This document shows positions 22,764-30,388 of a DNA stretch of 30,388 bases, one piece after another. This DNA comes from JAWOFN01 sp046497505 [NCBI: bacterium]. GTDB taxonomy: Bacteria > Blakebacterota > Blakebacteria > Blakebacterales. The notes beneath the pieces are model-generated. The model was not told the DNA's origin. It searched no databases and saw only the letters and a list, made by a program, of their open reading frames with translations. The stretch covers positions 1 to 30,388 of the forward strand of contig JAWOFN010000014.1 in assembly GCA_046497505.1 (NCBI GenBank). The letters run 5' to 3'. The position numbers and the translations under genes are program-made. Position 1 is the first letter of the stretch; each line of letters starts with the position of its first letter.

Positions 22764-24046
22764 GCGAGGAGGCCTACGGAAGGCGCAGCCGGGTCCGGAT
22801 CGCGCTGCGGGCGACCGCCTCCTGGGCCCTGAAGGCCGCCGGGAAGGTGCTTCGCACCATCAAGCTGCGCCGTATGCCGGGACGGTGGAAGCGGGCCGCG
22901 GTGGTGCTGTTCGGTGACCCCGGCGGCCGGCGGGCCGCCGACCTGCGCGACCGCATGCACTGGTACTTCGGCGGCCGGACGGGTGGAGAGGGTCCCGTCT
23001 TCGACCTGCTGCTGTCCGGTCGGATGGACGGGGAGGAGGAGGTCCCGGGGTACCTGGAGCCCTGCCTCGACCGGCCCCTGCGGGGAGAGGTCCTGGCGCT
23101 GGATGAGGCGGACCTGGACACCTACGACTTCCTGCTGGCCGGGCGGGCCCGGGAGACGGCGCGTTGGCCCCTGCTGAGGAGACTGGACCGGGTCCGCACG
23201 GTGGACCCCGCCTTCCAGGGCGGCACGGCCCTCTCCAGCTGGGAGCTGGCCATGGGCCGCTCGGTGGACGCGGACGCCCGCGAGGGGCTGCTTGAGCGTT
23301 CCCTGGAGAACTTCCGGGTCCTGAAGGAGAGGACAGAGGGGGATGAGGCGGTCTGGGTGCTGGGCACCGGGCCCTCGGTGGAGGAGATGTACGGCCGCGA
23401 GGTGAGCGGCGGCACGGTGATCGTCTGCAACAGCATCGTCCGGAACACCCGGCTGCTCGACCACCTGGGGCCCGCGGCGGTGTGCTTCGCCGACGAGGTC
23501 TTCCACTTCGGGCCCAGCCGCTACGCTGCCGCCTTCCGAAGGGACCTGCTCCGGACCGTCCGGGACCACGACTGCTTCGCGGTGACCCGTCCCGAGGGGG
23601 CGGCCCTGCTGCTCCGGCACCATCCCGAGCTTGAAGAGCGGATCATCGCCGTCCCGGCCGCGGCCCCCGACTGGACCGCCCCCGGTGAGGAGGACTTCCG
23701 GGTCCGTCCCACCGGGAACATCCTCACCTTCTACATGCTCCCCCTGGCGGCGGCCCTGGGGGAGACGATCCGCATCGGGGGCTCCGACGGGCGCAGGCCC
23801 GAGGAGCGCTACTTCTGGAAGCACAACCCCACCGTGCAGTACGAGGGGCTGATGAAGACCGCCTTCGAGGCCCACCCGGCGTTCTTCCGTGACCGGGTCT
23901 ACACCGATTACTACGCTGAACACGTGCGGCTCCTCGGCCGCCAGCTGGAGTGGCTGGAGGAGAGGGGGCACACCATCGAGAGCGTCACGCACACCTACGT
24001 ACCGGTCCTGCTGCAGCGGGCCGTGAGCGGGGGACAGCAAGGATGA
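22760..24046 (+). CDS. DUF115/MptE-like protein, possible CMP-acid glycosyltransferase
   Basis: A 428-aa soluble protein. The central part has [13 protein letters not shown] with GTGPS at 202-206, then [17 protein letters not shown], and near the C terminus [20 protein letters not shown]. GxGPS followed by a conserved Asp and a distant GGSDG fits the DUF115/MAF-like group and is reminiscent of GT42 sialyltransferases. Maf proteins of that group transfer CMP-activated nonulosonic acids to flagellin. The N-terminal 190 residues are Arg-rich and unrecognised. GTG 22760 overlaps the CMP-transferase stop; its TGA overlaps gmd. A role in transferring the CMP-activated product of the preceding gene is inferred from family and position. 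I am sure of the fold-level resemblance only in part. Confidence 0.6.
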   Translation: MSEEAYGRRSRVRIALRATASWALKAAGKVLRTIKLRRMPGRWKRAAVVLFGDPGGRRAADLRDRMHWYFGGRTGGEGPVFDLLLSGRMDGEEEVPGYLEPCLDRPLRGEVLALDEADLDTYDFLLAGRARETARWPLLRRLDRVRTVDPAFQGGTALSSWELAMGRSVDADAREGLLERSLENFRVLKERTEGDEAVWVLGTGPSVEEMYGREVSGGTVIVCNSIVRNTRLLDHLGPAAVCFADEVFHFGPSRYAAAFRRDLLRTVRDHDCFAVTRPEGAALLLRHHPELEERIIAVPAAAPDWTAPGEEDFRVRPTGNILTFYMLPLAAALGETIRIGGSDGRRPEERYFWKHNPTVQYEGLMKTAFEAHPAFFRDRVYTDYYAEHVRLLGRQLEWLEERGHTIESVTHTYVPVLLQRAVSGGQQG

Positions 24047-25083
24047 AGCGGGCACTCATCACCGGCATCACCGGTCAGGACGGATCCTACCTCTCCGAGC
24101 TGCTCCTGGAGAAGGGCTTCGAGGTCCATGGGGTCATCCGACGCTCCTCGGTGTTCACCACCGACCGGATCGACCACCTCTACCGGGACCCCCACAGGGA
24201 GGGGGTGCGGCTCTTCCTCCACTACGGGGACCTCCTCGACGGGATGCGGCTCAAGCACGTGCTGGACCGGGTCGAGCCGGACGAGATCTACAACCTGGGG
24301 GCCCAGTCCCACGTGAAGGTCTCTTTCGAGCAGCCCGAGTACACCGCCGATGTGGACGCTCTGGGCACCCTCCGCCTGCTCACCGCCTTCAAGGACTACG
24401 CGGAGGAGACGGGCAGGGAGGTACGGTTCTACCAGGCGGGTTCCTCCGAGATGTTCGGGGCCTCGCCGCCCCCCCAGGACGAGCAGACCCCCTTCTACCC
24501 CCGCAGCCCCTACGGGGTGAGCAAGCTGGCCGCCCACTGGTACGCGAAGAACTTCCGGGAGGCCTACGGTCTGTTCATCGCCAACGGGATCCTCTTCAAC
24601 CACGAGTCCCCCCGGCGGGGCGAGACCTTCGTGACCCGGAAGATCACACGGGCGGCCACCCGGATCCGCCTGGGGCTGCAGGAGAAGCTCTACCTGGGCA
24701 ACCTGGACGCCCGGCGTGACTGGGGGGACGCCCGGGACTTCGTGCGCGCCATGTGGCTCATGCTCCAGCACGAGGAGGGAGACGACTGGGTGGTGGGCAC
24801 GGGGGAGGACCACTCGGTGCGGGAGTTCTGCGAGGCGGCCTTCGGGCACCTCGGGATGGACTGGGAGGAGCACGTGGAGATCGACCCCGGCTACTATCGG
24901 CCCACCGAGGTGGACCACCTCCGCGCCGATGCCTCCCGGGCCCGGGAGGTGCTGGGCTGGGAGCCCGAGGTCACCTTCGAGGAACTGGTCCGCCAGATGG
25001 TCGAGAGCGACCTGGAACTGGCCCGGCGGGAGAAGACCCTGCTGGATGCCGGACACGACGTGAGCCCGAGGGCAGGTGTCTGA
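24043..25083 (+). CDS. gmd: GDP-mannose 4,6-dehydratase
   Basis: Converts GDP-mannose to GDP-4-keto-6-deoxymannose, the precursor of GDP-fucose and related sugars, using bound NADP(H). The 346-aa protein is normal in length. Signatures are [11 protein letters not shown] (7-17), [41 protein letters not shown], and YGVSKL with Tyr157/Lys161. [17 protein letters not shown] and [16 protein letters not shown] are the substrate-binding segments of this family. The ATG overlaps the DUF115-like stop (ATGA). It shares one base with fcl, so the two GDP-fucose genes are coupled. Confidence 0.96.
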   Translation: MKRALITGITGQDGSYLSELLLEKGFEVHGVIRRSSVFTTDRIDHLYRDPHREGVRLFLHYGDLLDGMRLKHVLDRVEPDEIYNLGAQSHVKVSFEQPEYTADVDALGTLRLLTAFKDYAEETGREVRFYQAGSSEMFGASPPPQDEQTPFYPRSPYGVSKLAAHWYAKNFREAYGLFIANGILFNHESPRRGETFVTRKITRAATRIRLGLQEKLYLGNLDARRDWGDARDFVRAMWLMLQHEEGDDWVVGTGEDHSVREFCEAAFGHLGMDWEEHVEIDPGYYRPTEVDHLRADASRAREVLGWEPEVTFEELVRQMVESDLELARREKTLLDAGHDVSPRAGV

Positions 25084-26018
25084 TGGACAGGGATTCGAGG
25101 ATCTACATCGCCGGACATACGGGCCTGGTGGGATCGGCCCTCTATCGAAGACTGGAGAAGGAAGGGTTCCGTTACCTGCTCACGAAGCCCCGCGAAGAGC
25201 TGGATCTGCGCAACCAGCAGGCCGTGCGGGACTTCTACCGCCACGAGCGGCCGTGCTATACGTTCCTCGCCGCCGCGAGGACAGGAGGCATCCTGGCCAA
25301 CCGGGACCGTCCCGGCGAGTTCATCCGGGACAACCTGCATATCCAGACCCATGTGATCGACGCGGCGCGCCGGACCGGGATCAAGAAGCTGCTCTTCCTG
25401 GGGTCCTCCTGCATCTACCCCAGGAACGCCCCCCAGCCCATGAAAGAGGAATATCTGCTCACCGGCGAGCTCGAGCCCACCAACCAGTGGTACGCGGTGG
25501 CCAAGATCGCAGGCATCAAGATGGTCCAGGCCTATCGGCAGCAGTACGAGTTCCCGGGGATCTCCATCATGCCCACCAACCTCTACGGTCCGGGGGATGA
25601 TTTCGACCTGGAGACCTCGCACGTGCTGCCCGCGCTGATCCGCAAGTTCCACGAAGCGAAGGAGCGGGGGGAGGATTCGGTGACCGTATGGGGGACCGGC
25701 AGCCCCCGGCGGGAGTTCCTGCATGTGGACGATTTGGCGGATGCCGCGCTCTTCCTCATGCAGCACTACGATGAGCCGGAGATCATCAACGTGGGGACAG
25801 GTGAGGATCTGAGCATCTCCGAGCTGGCGGAACTCATCCGCCAGATCGTGGGTTTCGAGGGCGAGATCGTCTACGACACCTCCCAACCCGATGGTACCCC
25901 TCGCAAGCTGCTGGACATCAGCCGCCTGAGGGCACTGGGCTGGGAGCCGAAGATCGGTCTGAAGGAAGGGATCCGGCGGACGTATGCGTGGTATCGGGAG
26001 CACGGTCCGGAGGTGTAG
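25083..26018 (+). CDS. fcl: GDP-L-fucose synthase
   Basis: Dual epimerase-reductase that turns GDP-4-keto-6-deoxymannose into GDP-L-fucose with NADPH. The 311-aa product has YIAGHTGLVGSALYR (8-22), AARTGGILAN, LGSSCIYPR, and the catalytic Tyr137/Lys141 in YAVAKIAG. NLYGPGDDFDLETSHVLPAL carries the conserved His. Family members normally read TNEPYAIAK before the catalytic Tyr; here it is TNQWYAVAK, a small difference of unknown effect. It is the last gene of the eleven-gene operon, 64 nt upstream of tmRNA. With gmd it makes GDP-fucose for the glycan. Confidence 0.95.
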   Translation: MDRDSRIYIAGHTGLVGSALYRRLEKEGFRYLLTKPREELDLRNQQAVRDFYRHERPCYTFLAAARTGGILANRDRPGEFIRDNLHIQTHVIDAARRTGIKKLLFLGSSCIYPRNAPQPMKEEYLLTGELEPTNQWYAVAKIAGIKMVQAYRQQYEFPGISIMPTNLYGPGDDFDLETSHVLPALIRKFHEAKERGEDSVTVWGTGSPRREFLHVDDLADAALFLMQHYDEPEIINVGTGEDLSISELAELIRQIVGFEGEIVYDTSQPDGTPRKLLDISRLRALGWEPKIGLKEGIRRTYAWYREHGPEV

Positions 26019-26023
26019 GATCC

Positions 26024-26052
26024 TTGCGCGAGGGCCCTTCAGACCCCATATT
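26024..26052 (+). promoter_or_regulatory. Possible promoter for tmRNA
   Basis: TTGCGC (26024-26029) and CATATT (26047-26052) are separated by 17 nt. The -10 is the same hexamer as in the tRNA-Leu promoter. Transcription near 26059 would give a leader of about 24 nt before the mature tmRNA end. The -35 is weak, so this is tentative. Confidence 0.35.
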
Positions 26053-26082
26053 GAAGACGATCGTAAAACCGTTCTTCGACAT

Positions 26083-26438
26083 GGGGGCGAACATGGCTTC
26101 GACGGGGATCGACGTGAGGCCAGCTGCGCTCCGGGGACCCGGCTAACCCCGTCAGATACTGGCCGGAAACCAACAAGCGCCAACAACAACTACGCGCTGG
26201 CTGCTTAAACCGCAGCCCGTCTCTGATCCAGCCTGCCTGTGGCGGGTGACTGAGACGACGGAAAGACAGGCTGGTCCCAAGGGTCGCTCCGGCCCGCGGG
26301 ACGAGATCCTACGGAGCACGCGCCGTCTGTGGCCTGCCGGTGGACAGCAGGCGGTGACGTAATCAAACGCCGGATATGAGCGTAGATGCTGTCCCAGCGG
26401 ATCTTCGGACGCGGGTTCGATTCCCGCCGCCTCCACCA
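26083..26438 (+). ncRNA. ssrA: Transfer-messenger RNA (tmRNA), tag ANNNYALAA
   Basis: tmRNA rescues stalled ribosomes and appends a degradation tag. The 5' end GGGGGCG (26083-26089) pairs with CGCCTCC (26428-26434) before A and an encoded CCA (26436-26438). The 5' block GAACATGGCTTCGACGGGG and the 3' GCGGGTTCGATTCCCGCCGC T-arm are conserved tmRNA hallmarks. The reading frame from GCC 26179 to TAA 26206-26208 encodes ANNNYALAA, with three consecutive AAC codons and the ClpX-type LAA end. The molecule is 356 nt and one-piece. It lies between the glycan operon and a convergent minus-strand operon. Confidence 0.97.
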
Positions 26439-26450
26439 TACACAGCAGTA

Positions 26451-26486
26451 CAGCGCCCCGGCGGGGACCTCCCCGCCGGGGCGCTG
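26451..26486. terminator. Strong GC hairpin between convergent tmRNA and DUF362 genes
   Basis: A 16-bp perfect stem (26451-26466 with 26471-26486) closes a 4-nt ACCT loop, 12 nt after the tmRNA CCA. There is no T-tract on either side. Its place between convergent transcripts suggests a bidirectional terminator or 3'-end stabiliser. Confidence 0.65.
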
Positions 26487-26512
26487 GTGCGTCGGGCCGA
26501 TCGAGGTATGGT

Positions 26513-27511
26513 TCAGCCCTGCGCCAGGATCCCTTCCAGCTTCCGGGCGTAGGCGGCGCTCTCCGCGTCCCCGGTGACGATCTCGATGCCGGCGGGGCCG
26601 CTCACACCCAGCCCCAGCTCGACGGCCCGGGCGATCTGCTCCTGCTCGAAGATGCCCCGGCCCATGATGGCCTCGTTGGAGCCCAGTTCCTTGAGCACCG
26701 CGAGGCCCACCGCATCCACGGCGATGGGATCGTCGCCGGCGATCATCACGTTGCCCTGCTTCAGGGTGCCGGTGGAGGGCCCTCCGTCGGTGAAGGCCTC
26801 GATGCCGTCCAGGAGGATGAGGTCCGCCGGCCGGGGCCGGTTCAGTTCCGCGATCATCCGCCGCATGTCCGGAGAGCGGTGCATCCCCCGCCGGATGTCC
26901 TTCGGGGTGATGCCCACCGAGAGCTTCAGCGACATGGTGAACACACCGCCGTACTGGTGGGTCTTCAGACAGCAGGTCTTGGCGTAGTACTCCGAGTCGG
27001 CCACCAGCCTGGGGATATGGAAACCATCGGGCCAGTGGGTGCCCGGCGGCTTGAAGTGGACCCACCGCTCCTCGTCGATCTCCTCGAAGTCCACCACGTC
27101 GAATCCGAAGTCCCGGGCCAGGTCGAAGGTGCCCTTCTTCTCCATCACCTCCCGGGTCCGGGGCGGCCCGCTGGACTCCCCCAGGGTAATCTTCCGGGCA
27201 TCCGCCTCGTGGAGTTCGGTCACCAGCTGGGCCAGGGTATCGTTGTGGGTGCTGCCGGGCGTGGCGTCGGCGGAGTTGAAGTTGGGCTTGAGCACCACCC
27301 GCCTGCCGGAGGCACCGCCGAGGTCCATGAGCCGGAGCACCTCGGTGACCCCCCGGGAGCGGTCGGAGGTGCGCACCAGGGCCACGCGGCTCCTGGGCGG
27401 GGTCAGAGCCCGGTGCAGACCCCGGGGGCCGACCAGGGGCAGGGCGGCCATACCCGCCGCACCGGTCCGTAAGAAGTCCCTGCGGGGGATGGCGGGATCG
27501 CAGCGGGTCAT
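26513..27511 (-). CDS. Tat-exported DUF362 protein
   Basis: The 332-aa product starts with a twin-arginine signal, PRRDFLRTGAAGMAALPLVG (9-28), so it should be exported folded, often with a bound cofactor. The mature part fits DUF362: VVLKPNFNS, a central CCLKTHQYGGVFTMSLKLSVG, LILLDGIEAFTDGGPSTG, and MIAGDDPIAVDAVGL. The biochemical role of DUF362 is not established; some relatives bind iron-sulfur clusters, but no ferredoxin-type Cys clusters are seen here, only the adjacent Cys pair. It follows wzz by 11 nt, in the ugd-uxs-wzz operon. A periplasmic or outer-surface task linked to the glycan is inferred from position only. Confidence 0.88.
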   Translation of the reverse strand: MTRCDPAIPRRDFLRTGAAGMAALPLVGPRGLHRALTPPRSRVALVRTSDRSRGVTEVLRLMDLGGASGRRVVLKPNFNSADATPGSTHNDTLAQLVTELHEADARKITLGESSGPPRTREVMEKKGTFDLARDFGFDVVDFEEIDEERWVHFKPPGTHWPDGFHIPRLVADSEYYAKTCCLKTHQYGGVFTMSLKLSVGITPKDIRRGMHRSPDMRRMIAELNRPRPADLILLDGIEAFTDGGPSTGTLKQGNVMIAGDDPIAVDAVGLAVLKELGSNEAIMGRGIFEQEQIARAVELGLGVSGPAGIEIVTGDAESAAYARKLEGILAQG

Positions 27512-27522
27512 GGGGTCTCTCC

Positions 27523-28620
27523 TCAGCCTGTGATGAAACGCCAGGGGCGCTTGAGGTCCTGGAAGGTAGCCTGCTTGAGACGGTCGAACTCCTCGAACTC
27601 GTCCGAGTCGGTGTCCCGGCCCCGTATCATGAACTCCCGTCCGAAGGAGCCGAACACCCCCAGCATCCCCCCCACCATCAGGGCCAGGATCCCCTTGAGC
27701 AGCAGCCTGCGCCGGTCGGGGATGGCCGGGGACTCGGGCTGCTCCACCACCGTGATGACCGGCGTGTCCCGGACCTCGTCGATGCTGGACTGCTCGTAGG
27801 ATTGAGAGAGCGTGGTATACACCTGCTGCTGCATGGAGACCCTGCGCTGCAGGCGGTCGTGGATGAACTGGAGCTGCGGCGAGTCGATCTGCCGGTTGCG
27901 CTGCAGGAAGTCCTGGAGCGCGTCTTCCGCGGCCCGGAGCGAATCGCGCACCACGGCCAGCCGCCGTTCCACGAAGGCCCGCTCGGCGCTGGCCTGGGAC
28001 TGCCGTGTCTCCAGGTTGAAGCGGTTGAGCTGCTCGAGGATCGAGTCGGCGAGGTGCCGGGAGAACTCGGGCCAGAGGGTCTGCACCGATACCGAGACCA
28101 GGCCGGTCTCCCGGTCGGTACTCACCGAGATGCGGTTCTTCAGGGCCCGGAGGGTCACTTCCCGCACCCGGCCCGGCGAATCGCCCTCGATCTCGAAGAG
28201 CCCGGCAGGGGTTCCCGAGAAGCGTTCCTCGTCGGCCCGGAAGGTGAAGGTGGAATCGATGAGGGGGGAGAGGATCTCCCGGGAGGTGATGAGGTTCGCG
28301 TAGAACTGGGGGGACTGGGCGTTCTCGCTGCCCGGTACGCTCACCCCGAACTGGGCGGCCAGGCTCGCCGTCATGGAACGGGAGCCGGAAGAGGACTGCG
28401 GGGTGAACGAAGCCGAAGAGGTGTAGGTCCGCGGCTGCAGGAAGGCGTAGGCCACCACCAGCATGAAGATGACCAGCGGGGTCACCGCGACCATCCGCCG
28501 GTTCTTGAGGACCACGTTGATCAGTTCGATGAGGGAGATCTCGTCGGAGGGGTCGGGACCGTAGTAGGGCTCCCGGATGACCTCCCGCTCTCGTCCTCGT
28601 TCTTCTCTTCCTTCATCCAC
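27523..28620 (-). CDS. wzz: Wzz-type polysaccharide chain-length determinant (PCP family)
   Basis: Inner-membrane co-polymerase that sets glycan length and contacts the export machinery. The 365-aa product has two membrane helices, about 43-61 (MVAVTPLVIFMLVVAYAFL) and about 308-330. Between them is a periplasmic domain with a helical segment rich in Gln/Arg/Leu (about 205-280), a likely coiled coil. The Pro-rich approach to the second helix, PESPAIPDRR, is a PCP hallmark. No C-terminal tyrosine-kinase domain or Walker motif is present. It lies 76 nt downstream of uxs and 11 nt upstream of the DUF362 gene. Together with the SLBB protein it implies Wzy-dependent assembly, although no wzy is recognised here. 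Confidence 0.9.
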   Translation of the reverse strand: MDEGREERGREREVIREPYYGPDPSDEISLIELINVVLKNRRMVAVTPLVIFMLVVAYAFLQPRTYTSSASFTPQSSSGSRSMTASLAAQFGVSVPGSENAQSPQFYANLITSREILSPLIDSTFTFRADEERFSGTPAGLFEIEGDSPGRVREVTLRALKNRISVSTDRETGLVSVSVQTLWPEFSRHLADSILEQLNRFNLETRQSQASAERAFVERRLAVVRDSLRAAEDALQDFLQRNRQIDSPQLQFIHDRLQRRVSMQQQVYTTLSQSYEQSSIDEVRDTPVITVVEQPESPAIPDRRRLLLKGILALMVGGMLGVFGSFGREFMIRGRDTDSDEFEEFDRLKQATFQDLKRPWRFITG

Positions 28621-28696
28621 GCTGGAGACTCCTCATGGGTTGGACAGGGCCCGTCCGGTCCCTCATTGAACAGCAGACGCGCCCGACGGACAACGA

Positions 28697-29656
28697 TTAA
28701 GCACCCGGGGCGGAGGGCTGCCGCCCCTCCAGTCGCTCCCGGAAGTAGGGCAGGCTCCGCTCCAGCCCATCCCGCAGGCCCACTCCCGGTACCCAGCCGA
28801 GCAGCTCGCGGGCCACGGTGATGTCGGGCTGCCTGACCTGGGGATCGTCCGTCGGGAGTTCCTCGTGCACCACCTCGAGGTCCTTCCCCGAGACCTCACG
28901 GACCACGCCCGCGAGCTCCAGGATGGTGAACTCCCCCGGGTTGCCGATGTTCACCGGTTCGGTCCGCTCCGACATGAAGAGCCGGTAGAGGCCGTCCACC
29001 AGGTCGTCCACGTAGCAGAAGGAGCGGGTCTGCGAGCCGTCCCCGTAGACGGTGAGGGGCTCGTCCCGGATCGCCTGGACCAGGAAGTTGGAAATCACCC
29101 GACCGTCGTCCACCCGCATCCTCGGCCCGTAGGTGTTGAAGATCCGGGCGATGCGCACATCCAGCTCGTGGTAGCGGTGGTAGGCCATGGTCATGGCCTC
29201 GGCGAACCGCTTCGCCTCGTCGTAGACCCCCCGGGGGCCGATCGGGTTCACATGGCCCCAGTAGCTCTCCTTCTGGGGGTGCTCCCGCGGGTCGCCGTAG
29301 ACCTCGGAGGTGGAGGCCAGCAGGAAACGGGCGTCCTTGGCCAGGGCCAGACCCAGGGCCTTGTGGGTGCCCAGCGACCCCACCTTCAGGGTCTGGATGG
29401 GGAGCTTCAGATAGTCGATGGGGCTGGCCGGCGAGGCGAGGTGGAGGACCCCGTCCAGCTCCCCCTCCACGTAGATGAACTCGGTCACGTCGTGCTGGAT
29501 GAACCGGAACCGCTGGTCTCCCATGAGGTGGGCGATGTTGTCGGGCGAGCCGGTGAGGAAGTTGTCCAGCCCCACCACCTCGTGCCCCTCGGCCAGGAAG
29601 CGGTCGGCGAGGTGGGAGCCCAGGAAGCCCGCCGCGCCGGTGATGAGCACCCTCAT
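28697..29656 (-). CDS. uxs: UDP-glucuronate decarboxylase (UDP-xylose synthase)
   Basis: Extended SDR that converts UDP-glucuronate to UDP-xylose with bound NAD. The 319-aa protein has [19 protein letters not shown] (3-21), [28 protein letters not shown], and the catalytic [30 protein letters not shown] and [17 protein letters not shown] are typical of the family. ATG 29656 overlaps the stop of the upstream dehydrogenase (ATGA), and the substrate it needs is made by that gene. The 76 nt between this gene and wzz hold no clear promoter or terminator. Confidence 0.95.
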   Translation of the reverse strand: MRVLITGAAGFLGSHLADRFLAEGHEVVGLDNFLTGSPDNIAHLMGDQRFRFIQHDVTEFIYVEGELDGVLHLASPASPIDYLKLPIQTLKVGSLGTHKALGLALAKDARFLLASTSEVYGDPREHPQKESYWGHVNPIGPRGVYDEAKRFAEAMTMAYHRYHELDVRIARIFNTYGPRMRVDDGRVISNFLVQAIRDEPLTVYGDGSQTRSFCYVDDLVDGLYRLFMSERTEPVNIGNPGEFTILELAGVVREVSGKDLEVVHEELPTDDPQVRQPDITVARELLGWVPGVGLRDGLERSLPYFRERLEGRQPSAPGA

Positions 29657-30388
29657 CGCACGTCCTGCCGGCCGATGCTCAGGTAGGTGAAGCCGAGGTC
29701 CCGCATCTTCTCCGGTTCGAAGAGGTTCCGGCCGTCCACCACCAGAAGCCGGTCGAGCAGGGTCTTGACCCGCGCCAGGTCGGGACGCCGGTACTGGAGC
29801 CACTCGGTGAGGATGAGCAGGGCATCGGCCCCCTCGCACGCCTCGTACTCGTTGACCGCGTACTCCACCTCGTCGGGGAGTTCCTGACGGGCCGCATCCA
29901 TCGCCCGCGGGTCGTGGGCCGTCACCTCAGCGCCCAGCTCCAGCAGGCGGGGGATGACCGCCAGGCTGACCGCTTCCCGCAGGTCGTCGGTCTCGGGCTT
30001 GAAGGCCAGGCCCCAGACCGCGATGCGCCGGCCGGACAGATCGCTCCCGAGTTCGGCGACCAGCTTCTCGGCCACCACCAGCTTCTGCAGCTCGTTCCAC
30101 TCCTGGGCGGAGCGGGCCACGCTCATGTCCACGCCCAGCTCGTCCCCCCTGCGGACCAGCGCCCGGACGTCCTTCGGGAAGCAGGAGCCGCCGTAGCCGG
30201 CACCGGCATATAGGAAGGCGGGCCCGATACGCGGGTCGGATCCCATGCCCCTGCGGACCCGGTCCACATCCGCCCCCGTCTTCTCGCAGAGGGCGGCGAC
30301 CTGGTTCATGAACGAGATCCGGACGGCCAGCATGGCGTTGGCCGCGTACTTGGTCATCTCCGCGGAGGGGATGTCCATGAAGAGGATG
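29653..30388 (-). CDS. ugd: UDP-glucose 6-dehydrogenase (C-terminal part, runs off the window)
   Basis: Partial: about 245 C-terminal residues are present and the N-terminal NAD-binding domain is beyond the right edge. The active-site motif [12 protein letters not shown], with the nucleophilic Cys, identifies the UDP-glucose/GDP-mannose dehydrogenase family. [20 protein letters not shown] precedes it, and [18 protein letters not shown] is the usual start of the C-terminal UDP-binding domain. Oxidation of UDP-glucose to UDP-glucuronate is favoured over GDP-mannose oxidation because the next gene decarboxylates UDP-glucuronate. It is the upstream visible member of the ugd-uxs-wzz-DUF362 operon. 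Confidence 0.92.
   Translation of the reverse strand, partial: ILFMDIPSAEMTKYAANAMLAVRISFMNQVAALCEKTGADVDRVRRGMGSDPRIGPAFLYAGAGYGGSCFPKDVRALVRRGDELGVDMSVARSAQEWNELQKLVVAEKLVAELGSDLSGRRIAVWGLAFKPETDDLREAVSLAVIPRLLELGAEVTAHDPRAMDAARQELPDEVEYAVNEYEACEGADALLILTEWLQYRRPDLARVKTLLDRLLVVDGRNLFEPEKMRDLGFTYLSIGRQDVR

Overview
The window is about 30 kb of GC-rich bacterial chromosome, densely packed with genes that mostly touch or overlap. A Wza-like SLBB export protein, a Wzz-type chain-length protein and an O-antigen-type flippase point to a Gram-negative cell with an outer membrane. The phylum cannot be fixed from the sequence alone. Gemmatimonadota or a similar high-GC lineage would fit, but that is only a guess.

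Layout. (1) 1-426, minus strand: the 5' part of an L-2-hydroxyglutarate oxidase-like flavoenzyme. (2) 467-7389, plus strand: a promoter, tRNA-Leu(UAG), then trigger factor, clpP, clpX, lon and the GTPase gene ysxC. This is a protein folding and quality-control operon. Its ClpP has a Ser98-His123-Asn172 triad in place of Ser-His-Asp. (3) 7419-10411, plus: a small membrane-anchored protein coupled to a multi-spanning GT-C-like protein, then a DegT-type sugar aminotransferase. (4) 10446-12812, minus: a large SLBB polysaccharide-export protein. (5) 12918-14554, plus: a good promoter, an intrinsic-terminator-like hairpin, purA, a 30-codon hydrophobic ORF without a standard start codon, and tRNA-Lys(UUU). 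(6) 14582-15421, minus: a GT2 glycosyltransferase. (7) 15496-26018, plus: an eleven-gene surface-polysaccharide operon with a flippase, two unrelated-looking sulfotransferases, a GT2, a metal-dependent cyclase, a 2-hydroxyacid dehydrogenase, an SDR, a CMP-sugar synthetase-like protein, a DUF115-like protein, gmd and fcl. (8) 26083-26438: tmRNA with tag ANNNYALAA. (9) 26513-30388, minus: ugd, uxs, wzz and a Tat-exported DUF362 protein.

Together the envelope genes would supply UDP-GlcA, UDP-xylose, GDP-fucose, an aminated sugar and a CMP-activated acid. They would also assemble, sulfate, flip, size and export a surface glycan. No Wzy polymerase or NeuB/PseI-type condensing enzyme is recognisable here.

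The points most worth following up are the degenerate ClpP triad, the hairpin between the purA promoter and purA, the cyclase/dehydrogenase/SDR/CMP-transferase/DUF115 block as a possible uncharacterised CMP-acid pathway, and the start-codon-less small ORF after purA.
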